From Rhodospirillales bacterium (GTDB lineage: Bacteria; Pseudomonadota; Alphaproteobacteria; Micavibrionales; Micavibrionaceae): a stretch of DNA of 64,000 bases. The position numbers and the translations under genes are program-made. Of the stretch, positions 26,299-33,107 are shown one piece after another (within the stretch, counting starts at the first letter, position 1; every line of letters starts with the position of its first letter). The notes below the pieces were generated by a model that was given only the letters and a program-made list of their open reading frames with translations, searched no databases and was not told where the DNA came from. The stretch is taken from positions 62,001 through 126,000 of the forward strand of contig JACKIV010000004.1 of assembly GCA_020638285.1 (NCBI GenBank). Direction: 5' to 3'.

Positions 26299-27093
26299 AT
26301 GAAAGCGAAGGGCATTACAGTTTTTGGTATTATTCTGCTTATTCTTATCCTTGTCGTGTCGTTTTCCGGCATGACGCAGGTTGACACGGGACACCGGGGG
26401 ATCAAGGTGTCTTTCGGGAAAGTTGTTGATGGGCCTTTGGTTGAGGGACTCTATTTTTACAATCCATTTCTCTATGAAATTGTTCAGCTTGATACCCGGA
26501 CGCAAATCATGCCCGGGGCAACCATGGCCTATACCAAGGATGTTCAACAAACCAGCCTGACTTACGTTCTCAACTACAGTCTAAAACCCGAATCTTCTGT
26601 CGAGATCTTTAAGACTGTAGGGCGGGACTGGAGCCAGAAACTCGTCACCCCGGTTGTTGAGGCGAACATCAAGGAAGTCATTGGCCTGTTCGAAGCGGTC
26701 GATCTGATTGCCAACCGGGAAAAGGCCAAGCGCTCTATCCTCGAGCAAATCAAGTTGGAGGTTGATCCCAAGGGTGTCTTGATTACCAACTTCGAATTGT
26801 CGAACATAGATTACTCCAACGAGTTCGAGCAGGCGGTAGAAGCCAAAGTCACGGCCATCCAGCGTGCGGCGGAGGCAAAAAACAAGACCGTTCAGGTTCA
26901 GGAAGAGGCGAACCAGAAGGTCATCGCCGCCAAGGCCGAGGCCGAGAGTATGACCATCCGCTCTCAGGCTTTGGCCCAGAATCGCGGGCTGGTCGAATAT
27001 GAGGCCGTCCAGAAATGGAATGGCGTTTTGCCTGTCTATATGATGGGGGAAACGGTGCCGTTTTTGAGTCTGTCTCCGCGTTCGGGGCAATAG
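26299..27093 (+). CDS. SPFH/prohibitin-family membrane protein
   Basis: A 264-residue protein with one N-terminal membrane helix (ITVFGIILLILILVVSF) followed by an SPFH/Band 7 domain (VDTGHRGIKVSFGKVVDGPLVEG). An alanine- and glutamate-rich coiled helix (KVTAIQRAAEAKNKT, EANQKVIAAKAEAE) ends the conserved part. This matches prohibitin-like proteins rather than HflK/HflC, as it is single and not next to hflX. Such proteins form ring scaffolds on the membrane and modulate FtsH. AAAGGA precedes the ATG. Confidence 0.92.
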   Translation: MKAKGITVFGIILLILILVVSFSGMTQVDTGHRGIKVSFGKVVDGPLVEGLYFYNPFLYEIVQLDTRTQIMPGATMAYTKDVQQTSLTYVLNYSLKPESSVEIFKTVGRDWSQKLVTPVVEANIKEVIGLFEAVDLIANREKAKRSILEQIKLEVDPKGVLITNFELSNIDYSNEFEQAVEAKVTAIQRAAEAKNKTVQVQEEANQKVIAAKAEAESMTIRSQALAQNRGLVEYEAVQKWNGVLPVYMMGETVPFLSLSPRSGQ

Positions 27094-27095
27094 GC

Positions 27096-27353
27096 ATGCG
27101 TCGGTTTCAGACATACCAGCATTACAAAGGCGGGATTTATCTCAAATTGTGTGAGGCCCTGCATACGGAGACGGATGAGATTCTGGTTGTCTACGTTTGT
27201 GCGGTCAGCGGCCAGACGTTTTGCCGCCCCAAGGGGATGTTTGAAGAAAATATCCAGGTTGACGGGTATAGCGGGCCGCGCTTTATCGCCTTGCCGGATG
27301 GCACGCAAAGAGCCGAGCGCAAGAAAATCGTGTGGTATGACAGAGAAAAATAG
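27096..27353 (+). CDS. DUF1653 domain-containing protein
   Basis: An 85-residue protein with the DUF1653 pattern. It has an early YQHYKGGIYLKLCEALHTET, a central VVYVCAVSGQTFCRPKGMFEE, and a C-terminal IALPDGTQRAERKKI. The domain is widespread in bacteria and has no established function. The ATG follows the SPFH stop by two bases, implying coupling. It is convergent with kdsA. Confidence 0.88.
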   Translation: MRRFQTYQHYKGGIYLKLCEALHTETDEILVVYVCAVSGQTFCRPKGMFEENIQVDGYSGPRFIALPDGTQRAERKKIVWYDREK

Positions 27354-27386
27354 GGTTTTCTATTCCATAACGGATCAGAAGTAGCC

Positions 27387-28208
27387 TCAAGCGGCTTTCG
27401 TGATCCGGTCAATGGCCACAAGGCGTTCGAGAATGCCAGCCAGATCGGACAATTTCACCATGTTCGGCCCATCGGACGGGGCGGTGTCGGGGGCCTGGTG
27501 CGTTTCCATGAAAACCGCGGCGACCCCCACGGCGACGGCGGCGCGGGCCAGAACGGGCACCATGCGCCGGTCTCCGCCAGTGCAGGTTCCCTGACCGCCC
27601 GGTTGCTGGACCGAATGGGTGGCGTCAAAGACGACCGGATATCCGGTTTCCTGCATGATCGGGATGGCGCGCATGTCCGAGACCAGCGTGTTATAGCCGA
27701 ACGATGCGCCGCGTTCGCACAGCAGGATATTTTCGTTTCCGCTTTCGGAAATTTTCGCGACGACGTTTTTCATATCCCATGGAGCAAGAAACTGGCCTTT
27801 CTTGACGTTGATCGCCTTGCCGGTTTTGGCGGCGGCGACGAGCAGGTCCGTCTGGCGGCATAAAAACGCTGGAATCTGAAGCACATCCACCGCCGGGGCC
27901 ACGAGGGCGCATTGGTCTTCGGTGTGAACATCCGTCAAAACCGGCACTCCGAAGTCCTTGCGCAGATCGGCAAAAATCGGCAGGGCAACGTCGATCCCCA
28001 CGCCGCGTGCGCCCTTGATCGAGGTCCGGTTGGCCTTGTCGAACGAGGTTTTGTAAATCAGGCCAATCCCGAGTTTCTGGCAAATCTCCTTGACGGCCCC
28101 GCACATGTCATAGGCATGGGCGCGGCTTTCCAGGGCGCACGGCCCGGCGATCAGGGTAAAGGGGCGGTCATTAGCGATGGTCAGGTCGCCGACGGTTACG
28201 GTTTTCAT
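27387..28208 (-). CDS. kdsA: 3-deoxy-8-phosphooctulonate synthase KdsA
   Basis: KdsA condenses phosphoenolpyruvate and arabinose 5-phosphate to Kdo 8-phosphate for lipopolysaccharide inner core. The 273-residue product has LIAGPCALES near residue 20, KTSFDKANRTS, GVGIDVALPIFADL, TDVHTEDQC and DATHSVQQPGG. The Cys in AGPC corresponds to the metal-ligand position of the metal-dependent enzyme class. TAAGGATCT precedes the ATG, placed right after the stop of the upstream secreted-protein gene. Confidence 0.97.
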   Translation of the reverse strand: MKTVTVGDLTIANDRPFTLIAGPCALESRAHAYDMCGAVKEICQKLGIGLIYKTSFDKANRTSIKGARGVGIDVALPIFADLRKDFGVPVLTDVHTEDQCALVAPAVDVLQIPAFLCRQTDLLVAAAKTGKAINVKKGQFLAPWDMKNVVAKISESGNENILLCERGASFGYNTLVSDMRAIPIMQETGYPVVFDATHSVQQPGGQGTCTGGDRRMVPVLARAAVAVGVAAVFMETHQAPDTAPSDGPNMVKLSDLAGILERLVAIDRITKAA

Positions 28209-28218
28209 TGTCAGATCC

Positions 28219-28707
28219 TTATTGCAACACCAACCCGGAAGCCGTGTAAAAACCCAGTGGTTTTCCGGTGCGGGAGTCCTCAATGCGGATGGCCTTCCGC
28301 GCGGCGCGGCTTGTTGCGTGATAGACGGCATCGACGGCGGCGATCACCCGGCGTTTGTCATAGCCGCCAAGCCGATAAAAACCCGGGCCGACCTCCAGAA
28401 CCGGGGTTTCATCGTCAAGATACTGATCGGACAGGATTCCGGCATCGTAAAATCGCTGAATCATGGACATGCCGTCGCCGTTGCTTTGGGCGATCCAGTC
28501 CTGCGGCAGCCAGGAGACATCATTCCACTGGGTATTAATGGGCGTTTTTCCATCTTCGAAATGACGTTTCTCCCAGTCCATTTTCGTCCAGTGGCTCGGC
28601 CACCAGGCAAACCAGCAGGGCTTGGACTCGGCCACCGCGCCGCGCAGGGGCGCAAGGGCGAAAAATCCGGCGAAAAGGGTAAAAATAAAGAAACGAATCA
28701 AAGGCAT
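28219..28707 (-). CDS. secreted protein of unknown function
   Basis: A 162-residue protein with a clear signal peptide (hydrophobic core FFIFTLFAGFFALAPL, cleavage near AVAES). The mature part is rich in tryptophan (CWFAWWPSHWTKMDW and following), contains a single Cys near its start, and ends in a mixed polar domain. I do not recognise the family. GGAAGG precedes the ATG. The stop is ten bases from the kdsA start, so the two may be cotranscribed. Confidence 0.65.
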   Translation of the reverse strand: MPLIRFFIFTLFAGFFALAPLRGAVAESKPCWFAWWPSHWTKMDWEKRHFEDGKTPINTQWNDVSWLPQDWIAQSNGDGMSMIQRFYDAGILSDQYLDDETPVLEVGPGFYRLGGYDKRRVIAAVDAVYHATSRAARKAIRIEDSRTGKPLGFYTASGLVLQ

Positions 28708-28766
28708 GGCGAAACCTTCCGGTTATTTTCAGGCCATATTAACATTTTTTCTGCTAGGATGAAAGC

Positions 28767-29177
28767 ATGACGAATCCTGTGTCCATTGCCCTGTCGGGTC
28801 TGGGGGCCAGCCTCAAGCGCATCGGCGCGGCGGCCTCCAATATCGCCAATGTGCAGACGACCGGATCGCTCGAGCCGGGCGGAAAAAAACCTTACGAAGC
28901 CCAAACGGTTGTTCAGAGCGCGCAGGCCGCCGGTGGAACTGGCGCCGGGGTTTCTGCCGAAATCGTCACAAAAAAAGAGCCTTTTGTGCCCGTCTATGAT
29001 CCCAATTCGCCGGATGCGAATGCGCAAGGCTTGATCGGCGCGCCGAATGTCGATCTGGCCGAGGAGATTGTGGGATTGAAGCTCGCCTCGATCACGTATC
29101 GCGCCAACCTCAAGGTTATTGAGGCCTCGACCCGTATGTCCGAGGAAGCCGGGCGTCTTCTGGACGAAAAAATCTGA
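28767..29177 (+). CDS. FlgC-like flagellar rod protein (orphan)
   Basis: A 136-residue protein resembling FlgC, a proximal rod protein of the flagellar basal body. The N-terminus IALSGLGASLKRIGAAASNIANVQTTG fits the rod-protein signature (SNIAN). The middle has VPVYDPNSPDANAQGLIGAPNVDLAEE and the C-terminus ends in a helix with ITYRANLKVIEA. No flgB, fliE or other flagellar gene is nearby, so it may be a displaced subunit gene or a divergent paralogue. lepB follows after 66 bases. Confidence 0.82.
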   Translation: MTNPVSIALSGLGASLKRIGAAASNIANVQTTGSLEPGGKKPYEAQTVVQSAQAAGGTGAGVSAEIVTKKEPFVPVYDPNSPDANAQGLIGAPNVDLAEEIVGLKLASITYRANLKVIEASTRMSEEAGRLLDEKI

Positions 29178-29243
29178 GCATTCCGCATTTTGCCCGATCG
29201 CGCCTCTGGTATTGGGGCGAGGTTTGGGGTAGAAAACAATCCC

Positions 29244-30071
29244 ATGAAGCTGGAAGACAATAAAAATCCTGCGGGGGCCGAGCCGCCCGCGCCGATCGAA
29301 GCGCCTTTGAGCGACAAGGAAGACTGGGGCGAGTTTTTCCGCACGGCTCTGTACGCGGTGATTCTGGCCCTTGTGATTCGCACGTTTTTGTACGAGCCGT
29401 TTAATATCCCCTCCGGATCCATGCTCCCGACTCTGGAGGTCGGGGATTATCTGTTTGTCTACAAGCCCTCTTATGGATACAGCCGCTATTCCTTTCCCTT
29501 TGGCATTGCGCCGATTGAGGGGCGGGCGCTGGCCGCATTGCCTGAACGGGGAGACGTGGTGGTCTTCAAGCTGCCGTCCAACCCCTCAATTGACTATATC
29601 AAGCGCCTGATCGGTCTGCCCGGCGACCGGATACAGGTGCGCGAAGGGCGTTTGTATATCAACGGGACCATGGTTCCGCGCGAGCCGGTGGGGTTGGAGA
29701 CCATTAATGAAAGCGGTGCGCAGGTGACCGTGATGGCCTATATCGAGACGTTGCCCGGCGGGATCATGCACCGGATTTACGAAGAATCCGACGATCGTCC
29801 TCTTGATAACACAGAGGAATTTACGGTCCCTGAAGGTCATTATTTTATGATGGGCGATAATCGCGACAATTCGCAGGACAGCCGGGTTCAAAGTCTGGTC
29901 GGGTTTGTTCCCTATGAAAACCTTGTGGGTCGGGCGGACAGAATCTTTTTCTCCTTTGATTCAACCCAAGCCCATATGCGCCGTCCGTGGACGTGGTTTT
30001 CTGCGATCCGATATGACAGGATTTTCAATAAGATAGAGTCGGTTCGTCCGCCAGAAGGCGTCGCGCCGTGA
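29244..30071 (+). CDS. lepB: signal peptidase I LepB
   Basis: LepB removes signal peptides from Sec- and Tat-exported proteins at the outer face of the inner membrane. The 275-residue product has one membrane helix (about residues 33-50), then box B with the catalytic Ser in IPSGSMLPTLEVGDY (near 58), box D with the catalytic Lys in YIKRLIGLPGDRI, and box E GDNRDNSQDSR. The ATG at 29244 is chosen because the frame upstream is not conserved in character. Its TGA overlaps the GTG start of rnc. Confidence 0.97.
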   Translation: MKLEDNKNPAGAEPPAPIEAPLSDKEDWGEFFRTALYAVILALVIRTFLYEPFNIPSGSMLPTLEVGDYLFVYKPSYGYSRYSFPFGIAPIEGRALAALPERGDVVVFKLPSNPSIDYIKRLIGLPGDRIQVREGRLYINGTMVPREPVGLETINESGAQVTVMAYIETLPGGIMHRIYEESDDRPLDNTEEFTVPEGHYFMMGDNRDNSQDSRVQSLVGFVPYENLVGRADRIFFSFDSTQAHMRRPWTWFSAIRYDRIFNKIESVRPPEGVAP

Positions 30072-30760
30072 GTGTGTCAGAGCCGCAAAGCGGCCTGATA
30101 GCTGTGGAATCTCTCCTCGGTCATGTCTTTGTGAATCGGGATTTGTTGCGTGCGGCCCTGACTCACGCCAGCGCGGACGGGGCGGACAATTATGAACGTC
30201 TTGAGTTTCTTGGGGACCGGGTTTTAGGTCTGGCCGTGGCCGATCTTCTGTACGAGACCTTTCCCGATGAGGTTGAGGGGCCTCTGGCCAAGCGTTTGGC
30301 TGCTCTGGTCCAGAGGTCCGTTCTGGCCGACATTGCAGCCAAAATGGATCTGGGTGAATCGATTGCCCTTTCGGCGGCGGAACGGGCTGCCGGGGGCAGG
30401 GAAAACGAAAACATTCTGGCCGATACGCTGGAGGCGTTGCTCGGCGCCTTGTACCGCGATGCGGGTTATCCGGCTTGCGCGGCGCTCGTGCGCCGTTTAT
30501 GGGAGGATCGGGTTCGGGCGGATGTGGCGCCGCCGGAAGATCCAAAAACCGCGCTTCAGGAATGGACTCAAGGGCGGGGGCTGGGTCTGCCGATCTACAC
30601 TCTGGCCGGGCGCGCCGGGCCGGACCATGCGCCGGTTTTCACCATTCAGGTCGATGTGTCCGGCTATGCTCCGGTGCAAGGGAGCGGATCTTCCCGCAGC
30701 CGGGCGGAAAAAGCCGCCGCCGGAAATCTTCTGAAAATCCTGCGGGGCGAAGGGGGATGA
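30068..30760 (+). CDS. rnc: ribonuclease III
   Basis: RNase III cleaves double-stranded RNA in rRNA and mRNA processing. The 230-residue product has the signature NYERLEFLGDRVLGL (about residues 41-55), the second catalytic segment ENILADTLEALLGALY and a C-terminal double-stranded RNA-binding domain (DPKTALQEWTQ to the end). It begins with GTG, which overlaps the lepB stop. Its stop overlaps the era start as ATGA, giving the conserved lepB-rnc-era coupled operon. Confidence 0.97.
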   Translation: MSVSEPQSGLIAVESLLGHVFVNRDLLRAALTHASADGADNYERLEFLGDRVLGLAVADLLYETFPDEVEGPLAKRLAALVQRSVLADIAAKMDLGESIALSAAERAAGGRENENILADTLEALLGALYRDAGYPACAALVRRLWEDRVRADVAPPEDPKTALQEWTQGRGLGLPIYTLAGRAGPDHAPVFTIQVDVSGYAPVQGSGSSRSRAEKAAAGNLLKILRGEGG

Positions 30761-31671
30761 CTGAAAGTTCACCTTCCTCCCTGCGCTGTGGATTTGTGGC
30801 CGTCATCGGCGCGCCCAACGCCGGAAAATCCACGCTGGTCAATCTGTTAACCGGAACCAAAGTGTCCATCGTCTCGCCAAAGGTCCAGACGACCCGGACG
30901 CGGGTTCTGGGGATCATGGCGCGGGATGGGTCTCAGGTGGTTTTGATCGACACGCCGGGGCTGTTTGCGCCGCGCCGCCGTCTGGAACGGGCGATGGTGG
31001 CCAGTGCGTCGGACTCGGCGCGGGATGCGGATCTTGTGGCGCTCGTGGTCGATTCGACGCGGCCCGATCCGGTGGCGGCGCACGGGGAGATCCTTGAGTC
31101 CTTGCGCGCTCTCCCTGTCGCGCCGATCCTCGTTCTGAACAAGATTGACGCCATCGACCGCGCGCGGCTTCTGGCGCTGGCCGCCGGGTTCAATGCGGCG
31201 CTGGAGTTTTCTCATACCTTCATGGTTTCGGCCCGCACGGGGGATGGGGCGGGGACTTTGGCCGATCATCTGGCCGCCGCGGTCCCGCAGGGCCCGTGGA
31301 TGTACCCGGAAGATCAGGCCAGCGACATGCCCGGAAAGCTTCTGGCCGCGGAAATCACGCGCGAGAAGTTGTTTGAACGGCTGCACGAGGAAATTCCGCA
31401 TGCTCTGGCGGTGGAGACGGAAAGCTGGGAAGAGCGCGCGGACGGCTCCATCCGGATCGGTCAGGTCATTCATCTGCGGCGTGAGAATCACAAATCCATC
31501 GTTCTGGGCAAGGGCGGGGCGCAGATCAAGGCTGTCGGGGAATCGGCGCGGCGCGACTTGTCCGATATTCTGGAAAGAAAAGTCCATCTGTTCCTGCATG
31601 TCCGCGTGAGCGAGCGATGGGACGAGGAAGCCGATTTTTACCGTCTGTGGGGCCTGGATCCGAAGGCGTGA
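30757..31671 (+). CDS. era: GTPase Era
   Basis: Era is an essential GTPase that binds the 3' end of 16S rRNA during 30S maturation. The 304-residue product has P-loop GAPNAGKSTL (about residues 17-26), switch region VQTTRTRVLGI, DTPGLF and NKIDAI. A C-terminal KH domain (IVLGKGGAQIKAVGESARRDL) follows. The ATG overlaps the rnc stop by four bases. The last recognisable core gene before the AT-rich patch. Confidence 0.98.
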   Translation: MTESSPSSLRCGFVAVIGAPNAGKSTLVNLLTGTKVSIVSPKVQTTRTRVLGIMARDGSQVVLIDTPGLFAPRRRLERAMVASASDSARDADLVALVVDSTRPDPVAAHGEILESLRALPVAPILVLNKIDAIDRARLLALAAGFNAALEFSHTFMVSARTGDGAGTLADHLAAAVPQGPWMYPEDQASDMPGKLLAAEITREKLFERLHEEIPHALAVETESWEERADGSIRIGQVIHLRRENHKSIVLGKGGAQIKAVGESARRDLSDILERKVHLFLHVRVSERWDEEADFYRLWGLDPKA

Positions 31672-31740
31672 GGGGTGTACATTTTTTATAATTTTCTCTG
31701 AATGGGGGCGATCCTCTTTTCTGGAGTGTTTTCGTGGGTC

Positions 31741-31769
31741 TTGCGCGTTTGGGTGCGTGCTCTTACAAT
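31741..31769 (+). promoter_or_regulatory. candidate sigma-70 promoter
   Basis: TTGCGC (31741-31746) and TACAAT (31764-31769) are spaced by exactly 17 bases. They lie about 45 bases ahead of the signal-peptide-encoding frame at 31816, suggesting this frame was once an expressed gene start. Confidence 0.45.
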
Positions 31770-31815
31770 CGGGGGAACCGTTTAAATGGTTTTTCCTTCG
31801 GGTTTTTTCCAATTC

Positions 31816-31926
31816 ATGCGACGTTTTTTATGTTTTTTTCTTTTTACGAGTGTCGCGGTGTGTCCTCTTATGCAGGCGCAGGCGGGGGGAGGGCAGCGCG
31901 GGATTGAGTTTCCCTTTCCTCAAATG
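31816..31926 (+). pseudogene. 5' fragment of a secreted-protein gene (signal peptide only)
   Basis: The ATG at 31816 opens a convincing signal peptide (MRRFLCFFLFTSVAVCPLMQAQA) followed by GGGQRGIE in GC-rich codons like the host. At about 31900-31926 the base composition switches to AT-rich and the frame loses protein-like character, although it stays open to 32094. I read it as a gene start cut off by the neighbouring AT-rich insert. It has a candidate promoter but no clear ribosome site. End coordinate is approximate. Confidence 0.45.
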
Positions 31927-32004
31927 CTCTGTCAATTTCTGAGAATCCCATTTATCAATTTCAGGATCAAATTTGTTTACGGGTTGAACCTCATATTGAC
32001 TCAT
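31828..32004 (-). pseudogene. 3'-truncated gene at the left edge of the AT-rich patch
   Basis: A 58-codon frame starting with a well-placed ATG. AGGAAAAG lies six bases upstream and the preceding gene stops 12 bases away. The first 33 residues (MSQYEVQPVNKFDPEIDKWD and a short helix ending near LRKG) look like a real soluble protein. The remaining codons are GC-rich and antisense to the signal-peptide frame at 31816, so the true C-terminus was probably lost. No family recognised. Confidence 0.45.
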
Positions 32005-32015
32005 TCAGTCTTTTC

Positions 32016-32369
32016 CTACTTTTGTTTTTCTGAAAAAAATGGAGGCTCATTTAATGGATCACCCTGTGGCAATTTTTTTTGTGGCTCTGGATAAAAATGC
32101 ATTGTTCCTGTTCCATAAGGACAGCCTTGATAAAACAAATCCTTAACTGCGTAAGGAGGCCCCAAAACGCAAGCATCGCCTGTTATTTTATCATAACGCA
32201 ATGCAATATCGTCATGCCCAGACTTGATTGGTATGATCTCATAGCGATCATGGAATAATATAGCCGCACAAATAAAAATTGTTGCAAGGATAATGGCTGC
32301 AGATATTTTAATTGAGCCATCAAAACATTTCATTTTCGGATCATCCACATTATTTTGAACAAGTTTCAT
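32016..32369 (-). CDS. small single-span membrane protein in AT-rich patch
   Basis: A 117-residue protein with a cytoplasmic N-terminus, one membrane helix (ISAAIILATIFICAAILF, about residues 22-39) and an exported domain containing two cysteines (DACVLGPP and YQGCPYGTG). No family recognised. Codon use is AT-rich, unlike the flanking era and folC genes. It sits between the winged-helix fragment upstream and the truncated gene downstream, in an operon-like series on the minus strand. Confidence 0.55.
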   Translation of the reverse strand: MKLVQNNVDDPKMKCFDGSIKISAAIILATIFICAAILFHDRYEIIPIKSGHDDIALRYDKITGDACVLGPPYAVKDLFYQGCPYGTGTMHFYPEPQKKLPQGDPLNEPPFFSEKQK

Positions 32370-32385
32370 CACTTATAGCTTGATC

Positions 32386-32727
32386 TCATTTTAACATCAA
32401 GAAATTATCAATAACTTCATAATACCCGGTCTTTCTGGAGCCATGAAACCTGATGGCTTCCCATTTCTTCAATTCTGCAATATCTCGTTTGGCGGTACTG
32501 AGGCTCACGCTAAAATGCCGAACGATATCTTCTGCTGTTTTATTTCGATCATTTTTTAACCTCAGGAGAAACCATTTTTGCCGCTCATTCAAATTTATAG
32601 TGTCATTTATAGTGTCATCATTTTGAGGATTTTCTATCCCGTTTCCGGTATGGGTGTCTGGAATACTCCGCTGGTTTTTACTGCTGATGATCAAATAATA
32701 ATCATCCCAGAATTCCTCTCCAAACAA
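32386..32727 (-). pseudogene. winged-helix (HTH) protein, N-terminus missing
   Basis: The frame encodes about 113 residues. The last 65 (LNERQKWFLLRLKNDRNKTA, then DIVRHFSVSLSTAKRDIAEL) look like the C-terminal winged-helix domain found behind AlbA/RecG-like or Fic-type modules. There is no ATG with a ribosome site: the start given is a TTG, and the frame stays open and protein-like (FVPPLKERRTKYQFKS) up to a stop at about 32797. I therefore read it as the 3' part of a longer gene truncated near 32.79 kb. AT-rich codons suggest transfer. Confidence 0.5.
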
Positions 32728-32782
32728 CGCAGACTTAAATTGGTATTTCGTTCTTCTTTCTTTTAGCGGTGGAACAAACGGG

Positions 32783-33025
32783 TTGGCTAAATTATATTAT
32801 GTAGATAATTATTTAATTCTGGGCGATACAAGAACGCCTGATCTTCAGGGCAATTCCGTGTGTTTTGGGAAAGCAAATAGCGGTCCGGCTTATTACTTCT
32901 CCGGCCTCATCGACGACGTTCGGATTTACAATCGGGCTTTATCGGCCCCTGAAATCGCCGAGTTGTACCGCATGGATGCAACCGGTACCGTGACCACCAC
33001 CGGCGCGCTCTCTGCCCCGCCATAG
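32783..33025 (+). pseudogene. C-terminal fragment of a LamG-type surface protein
   Basis: The frame ends with LILGDTRTPDLQGNSVCFG and then FSGLIDDVRIYNRALSAPEIAELY. The latter is the hallmark end of LamG/concanavalin-A-like lectin domains in bacterial surface proteins. Only the last strands of one domain are present and there is no credible start codon, so the gene is truncated at its 5' end near 32.78 kb. It may be the tail of the gene whose signal peptide remains at 31816, with the middle replaced. Confidence 0.6.
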
Positions 33026-33107
33026 GGCGGCGTTTCCGGCTGTTCTGGTTCCACCGGGGCTTTTTCGTCTTGACCCGGGGGGCGTGGATCGTTAAGCCCT
33101 TGATGCC

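Noticed and set aside
31816..32094. Frame read as a VirB2-like pilin because of FPFPQMLCQ after the signal peptide
   Set aside because: The residues after the signal peptide fall in the AT-rich foreign stretch. The expected two hydrophobic helices of VirB2 are absent and no type IV secretion gene is nearby.
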